From CANDYO01 sp049653745 (GTDB lineage Bacteria > Pseudomonadota > Alphaproteobacteria > Rickettsiales > CANDYO01): a stretch of DNA of 33,863 nucleotides. The notes beneath the pieces are model-generated. The model did not search any database, was not told the DNA's origin, and worked only from the letters and a program-made list of their open reading frames with translations. Of this stretch, positions 31,009-33,863 are shown piece after piece. The translations under genes were made by a program, and so were the position numbers. The stretch is taken from positions 1-33,863 of the forward strand of contig JBASGW010000007.1 of NCBI GenBank assembly GCA_049653745.1. The letters are read 5' to 3'. Position 1 is the first letter of the stretch, and every line of letters begins with the position of its first letter.

Positions 31009-33597
31009 GTGAAAATCAAACAGAAATTTAGAGATATTGAGAGACCAAGAGATATCAAAGATGACGCATTATCCAGTTATTTAGCTAATCTTTACAAAAA
31101 TGCCTCAATAACTAAAAGCAAAAGCGATATTTTAATTGATGAATTAATACGCTTAACTGGAGATAATAAATTTGAGGTTTTAAGATCTAAATTATCTCAA
31201 TTCGTAGTCCCTGGAGAGACTAAAAGAATCATTTCAGATCTAAAAAAAACAGCTGAAGCAATTTGTTATAAAATTGCCAATAATTTACTTGAAATGCCAG
31301 AAAGATTTAAATCAGAAACAAAGAGTGCCAGTATAAGACACTGTGATGCTGGGGCATTAACCAATATGCAAAAGATTCTTCTTAGCATGGATGCTTCACT
31401 ATATGCTCAAAAATATGATTATATTCATAATCTAGCGAGTGAATATATTAGAGAGAATAATTTAGCTGACGTTGAGGTGCATAAAGCCAATGAACTTATT
31501 CATGAAGTAAGCCAAGCTTATAATATTATCCCTCCTAGGGATGTATATGTTACGTATAGAAATCTCTCTGAAGCTCCAACTAAGAAATTTGAAAAAAATG
31601 CTCAGTTTAAAGATTATATAGATCAGCATTTTGCAAGCAGAGATGGGATCTATGGTTTTTCAGAGTTCGTTGCAAATACTCATCTTAGCAACTTACCAGA
31701 TGCTCCTGCAAGTAACCAAAAATTTAAATCTAAAGTAAACGATAATGAGAGTGAGCAGTTAGAGCAAATAGGATTGGTGGTAGAGAATTTAGGAATTACG
31801 TTAACTAGCATCATTAACTACTCAGAAGATGGATCTGAATTTGAGTATAAACCAGATTATATGTCAATTATTAAAGCAGCAGTAATGCAAGATTTAATAA
31901 AACAAGAAATGATAGAGCATGAACCATTAGTTATTAGGGATATAAAAACTAGCATTAGCTATGCTCCGCCAAGAAGAGAGAAGGATGAATTTGGTAAAAC
32001 CATAATTATTTATGATAGAGAAGGAACTTCTAGCACTATAGAGATTAATAATCAAATTATTGAATCTTCAGATGGTTGGTATTTAACCGAAACTATCGCT
32101 GATAAAGTGGTTCCTAGTAAAAAAATATTAGATACAGCTAAGTTAAAAGGATTAACTATAGGTGGTGTGAAGATAGAAGATTATCTTCATGAGCAACTAA
32201 GAAATCCTTTAAAAGCTGGAATGAGTTTTGAAGATAGTTTACGATCGGTGATTGGAACTAATGAAAATAGAGTTGAAGTACTAGATGCAGATATAAACAA
32301 AGAATTAATTCTTTTAAGTGATCAAGCATCTACTCTTAAAGGGTTGTTAAGCCGAGAAGAATTATCTTCTATGTCTACTGAAGATAGAAGTAAATGGATT
32401 GAGCTTGGTCATTTAATGAAAAATAACTCTCTTGAAATATTACCTTATTTAGCGCGTAATGCTAATAAACATATGTTTGATACATATCTTAGAGTTTCTA
32501 AAAAAACAAAAGAGCAGCTTATATCTTGGAGAGATCAAGATAACAATAATCTACTTAATCTTGCTGCTTATAGTGGAAATAATGCTCTAGTTGTAGATCT
32601 TATAGAATTAGGGGGGGATACGAAATTAAAGGCCGGAGCTACAAATTCAACAGCTTTGCATTGTGCTGCCTATACTGGTCATGTTGAAGTAATATTAACT
32701 TTGATAGCAAAAGGAATAGATATAGATGCTAAGGATAAATATGGATTCACAGCTTTGTGTCATGCCGCTTTCAATGGAGAAACTAAAATAGTAACAAAAT
32801 TAGTTGAGTTAGGTGCAGACATAAATGCTAAAAGTGATCTTGGACTCACAGCTTTGTATAACGCTGCTTTCAATGGAAAAAATGACACAATATTAAAATT
32901 AATTGAGTTGGGTGCAGACATAAATGCTAAAAGTAATCTGGGATTAACAGCTTTGCATGGCGCCGCTTTAAATAGGAAGTATAAAACCATAACACAATTA
33001 ATTGAGTTGGGAGCTAATTTAAATATACGAAAAACTTTTATGGGTAGTACATTTTTAAACCAAATTATAAAAGATGTTAGCTTGCATGAACCATTTATTG
33101 AAGGAATTAAAAATAGTAAAAATACCGCTCCGATTATTATTGATCTTGTGAAAGAAAGTAGTGGATGGTTTTATGATAATAAAAATGCCTGGAATTTAAT
33201 TGAAAAAGTAGTTAAAGATCCAAATTTTAATGAAGATAAAATCAAAATAGTTACTCAAGTATTAAATAAAACAAATAATGAATCAAGAAGAAATAAGTTA
33301 TTAAGTTTTTTGGATAAAAATGAAATAGCATCAGTAAAAGCTAATATGAAACCTATAGAAACTCTGTGGCAGAAAATATTAAAGGTGGCAGGATATTCAG
33401 CTAAAGAAAATATCCAGCCTGCTATTGTTGTAAAGGAGGCTCTCCCTAGTTTTACGAATGTTTCTTATAAAGAAATCCCAACAGATGTAAAGGAACAAGC
33501 AGCTGATGTTGCTAAAGGAGTGCATCGTCATTCTAGCGTTAGTTCTGCTAGCAGAAAAATAAAGACAAAAACACTTCAAAGAAGAGTATCAATTTAA
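31009..33597 (+). CDS. Large ankyrin-repeat protein with unknown N-terminal domain
   Basis: The GTG at 31009 gives 862 residues. Residues 1-500 are a mostly helical region with no domain I recognise. Residues about 508-675 are five ankyrin repeats (for example TALHCAAYTGHVEVILTLIA and FTALCHAAFNGETKIVTKLV). A helical part follows, then a tail rich in basic residues and serine (HRHSSVSSASRKIKTKTLQR). There is no signal peptide or membrane segment. A C-terminal basic tail is compatible with type IV secretion in Rickettsiales, but that is inference. It has a good promoter of its own and is divergent from RNase J. Confidence 0.88.
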   Translation: MKIKQKFRDIERPRDIKDDALSSYLANLYKNASITKSKSDILIDELIRLTGDNKFEVLRSKLSQFVVPGETKRIISDLKKTAEAICYKIANNLLEMPERFKSETKSASIRHCDAGALTNMQKILLSMDASLYAQKYDYIHNLASEYIRENNLADVEVHKANELIHEVSQAYNIIPPRDVYVTYRNLSEAPTKKFEKNAQFKDYIDQHFASRDGIYGFSEFVANTHLSNLPDAPASNQKFKSKVNDNESEQLEQIGLVVENLGITLTSIINYSEDGSEFEYKPDYMSIIKAAVMQDLIKQEMIEHEPLVIRDIKTSISYAPPRREKDEFGKTIIIYDREGTSSTIEINNQIIESSDGWYLTETIADKVVPSKKILDTAKLKGLTIGGVKIEDYLHEQLRNPLKAGMSFEDSLRSVIGTNENRVEVLDADINKELILLSDQASTLKGLLSREELSSMSTEDRSKWIELGHLMKNNSLEILPYLARNANKHMFDTYLRVSKKTKEQLISWRDQDNNNLLNLAAYSGNNALVVDLIELGGDTKLKAGATNSTALHCAAYTGHVEVILTLIAKGIDIDAKDKYGFTALCHAAFNGETKIVTKLVELGADINAKSDLGLTALYNAAFNGKNDTILKLIELGADINAKSNLGLTALHGAALNRKYKTITQLIELGANLNIRKTFMGSTFLNQIIKDVSLHEPFIEGIKNSKNTAPIIIDLVKESSGWFYDNKNAWNLIEKVVKDPNFNEDKIKIVTQVLNKTNNESRRNKLLSFLDKNEIASVKANMKPIETLWQKILKVAGYSAKENIQPAIVVKEALPSFTNVSYKEIPTDVKEQAADVAKGVHRHSSVSSASRKIKTKTLQRRVSI
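32812..32934 (+). repeat. 99-base ankyrin coding repeat
   Basis: A 24-base string beginning GGTGCAGACATAAATGCTAA is identical at 32812-32835 and 32911-32934. The 99-base period equals one 33-residue ankyrin repeat, so the two repeats arose by recent duplication or gene conversion. Confidence 0.8.
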
Positions 33598-33600
33598 TTT

Positions 33601-33863
33601 TTAATCTTCAGCTAATTCTTGCTTACAGGTGTCTTTATACCTGCTCAATGCAAATAAAGTGATACACACAAACATAAGAATATAAAATATTGGTGACATA
33701 ACTGAGCCCGTAATTTCAATCATCTTTAAATATACAAAAGGAGCAGTTCCACCAAAAAGGGCTGCACTAAAATTATAAGATAGAGCTAAGCCGGTGAAGC
33801 GAATGTTTGTTGGAAATAATTCAACCAAAGTTGCCGGAATTGGTCCCATGAAGCCACCAACTG
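33601..33863 (-). CDS. MFS transporter, C-terminal end only (cut by window edge)
   Basis: The frame runs from the right edge to a TAA at 33601-33603 and continues upstream of the window, so no start is assigned. The visible 86 residues include GGFMGPIPATLVELFPTNIR and FTGLALSYNFSAALFGGTAP, the conserved region of the metabolite-H+ symporter group (ProP-like) of the major facilitator superfamily, then the last membrane helices and a charged tail. Rickettsiales have many ProP-like copies that take up osmolytes or metabolites from the host. The substrate is unknown. Its stop lies three bases from that of the convergent ankyrin gene. Confidence 0.85.
   Translation of the reverse strand, partial: VGGFMGPIPATLVELFPTNIRFTGLALSYNFSAALFGGTAPFVYLKMIEITGSVMSPIFYILMFVCITLFALSRYKDTCKQELAED

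Noticed and set aside
1..33863. CRISPR array, insertion sequence or integrase/attachment site
   Set aside because: No regularly spaced repeats, transposase or integrase gene was seen, and no duplicated 3' end of the tRNA-Asn gene was noticed. The repeats present are inside coding regions.

Overview
The window is AT-rich, gene-dense bacterial DNA. It most likely comes from an obligate intracellular alphaproteobacterium of the Rickettsiales. The pointers are the base composition, genes of the alphaproteobacterial gene transfer agent (GTA) family, isolated ccmC, efp, cvpA and gltX genes, and many eukaryote-like or repeat-rich proteins (ankyrin, pentapeptide, acidic Ser-rich). The order-level call is an inference from gene content, not from a marker phylogeny.

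Layout. Positions 1-4668 hold three minus-strand genes that look like host-interaction proteins: a large protein cut by the left edge, a 523-aa protein with a duplicated N-terminus, and a pentapeptide-repeat protein. From 4842 to 11038 there is a GTA/HK97-type head and tail-tube module: portal, prohead protease fused to major capsid, a small unknown protein, head-tail connector, head-tail adaptor, a DUF3168 protein and the major tail protein. A minus-strand gene sits inside this module, between portal and capsid. It encodes an acidic protein with two bipartite nuclear-localisation-like motifs and is the most striking item in the window. From 11086 to 15382 the phage-like genes are interrupted by an unknown Lys-rich protein, an NMN adenylyltransferase-like protein, a truncated prepilin-peptidase-like protein, brnQ, a degenerate inositol-monophosphatase-like gene and efp.

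From 15547 to 22064 the phage-like set resumes: the GTA TIM-barrel tail protein (g15-like), a DUF2460 protein (g12-like), a DUF2163 hub (g13-like), an Ala/Glu-repeat protein, an NlpC/P60 peptidase (g14-like), a GTA-type 3TM holin and a GH24 lysozyme. All of these frames are open. No terminase, tape measure, integrase or portal duplicate is visible, and g15 precedes g12, so this is a split and rearranged GTA-like system, not a complete prophage.

From 22178 to the right edge there is ordinary chromosome mixed with further effector-like genes: a small ankyrin protein, a UbiH-family monooxygenase, cvpA, a small secreted charged protein, tRNA-Asn, gltX-pgeF-ccmC in one run, a 19-residue-repeat protein, RNase J, an 862-aa ankyrin protein, and the end of an MFS transporter cut by the right edge. 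Four strong hairpin terminators and several promoter-like sites separate these units.
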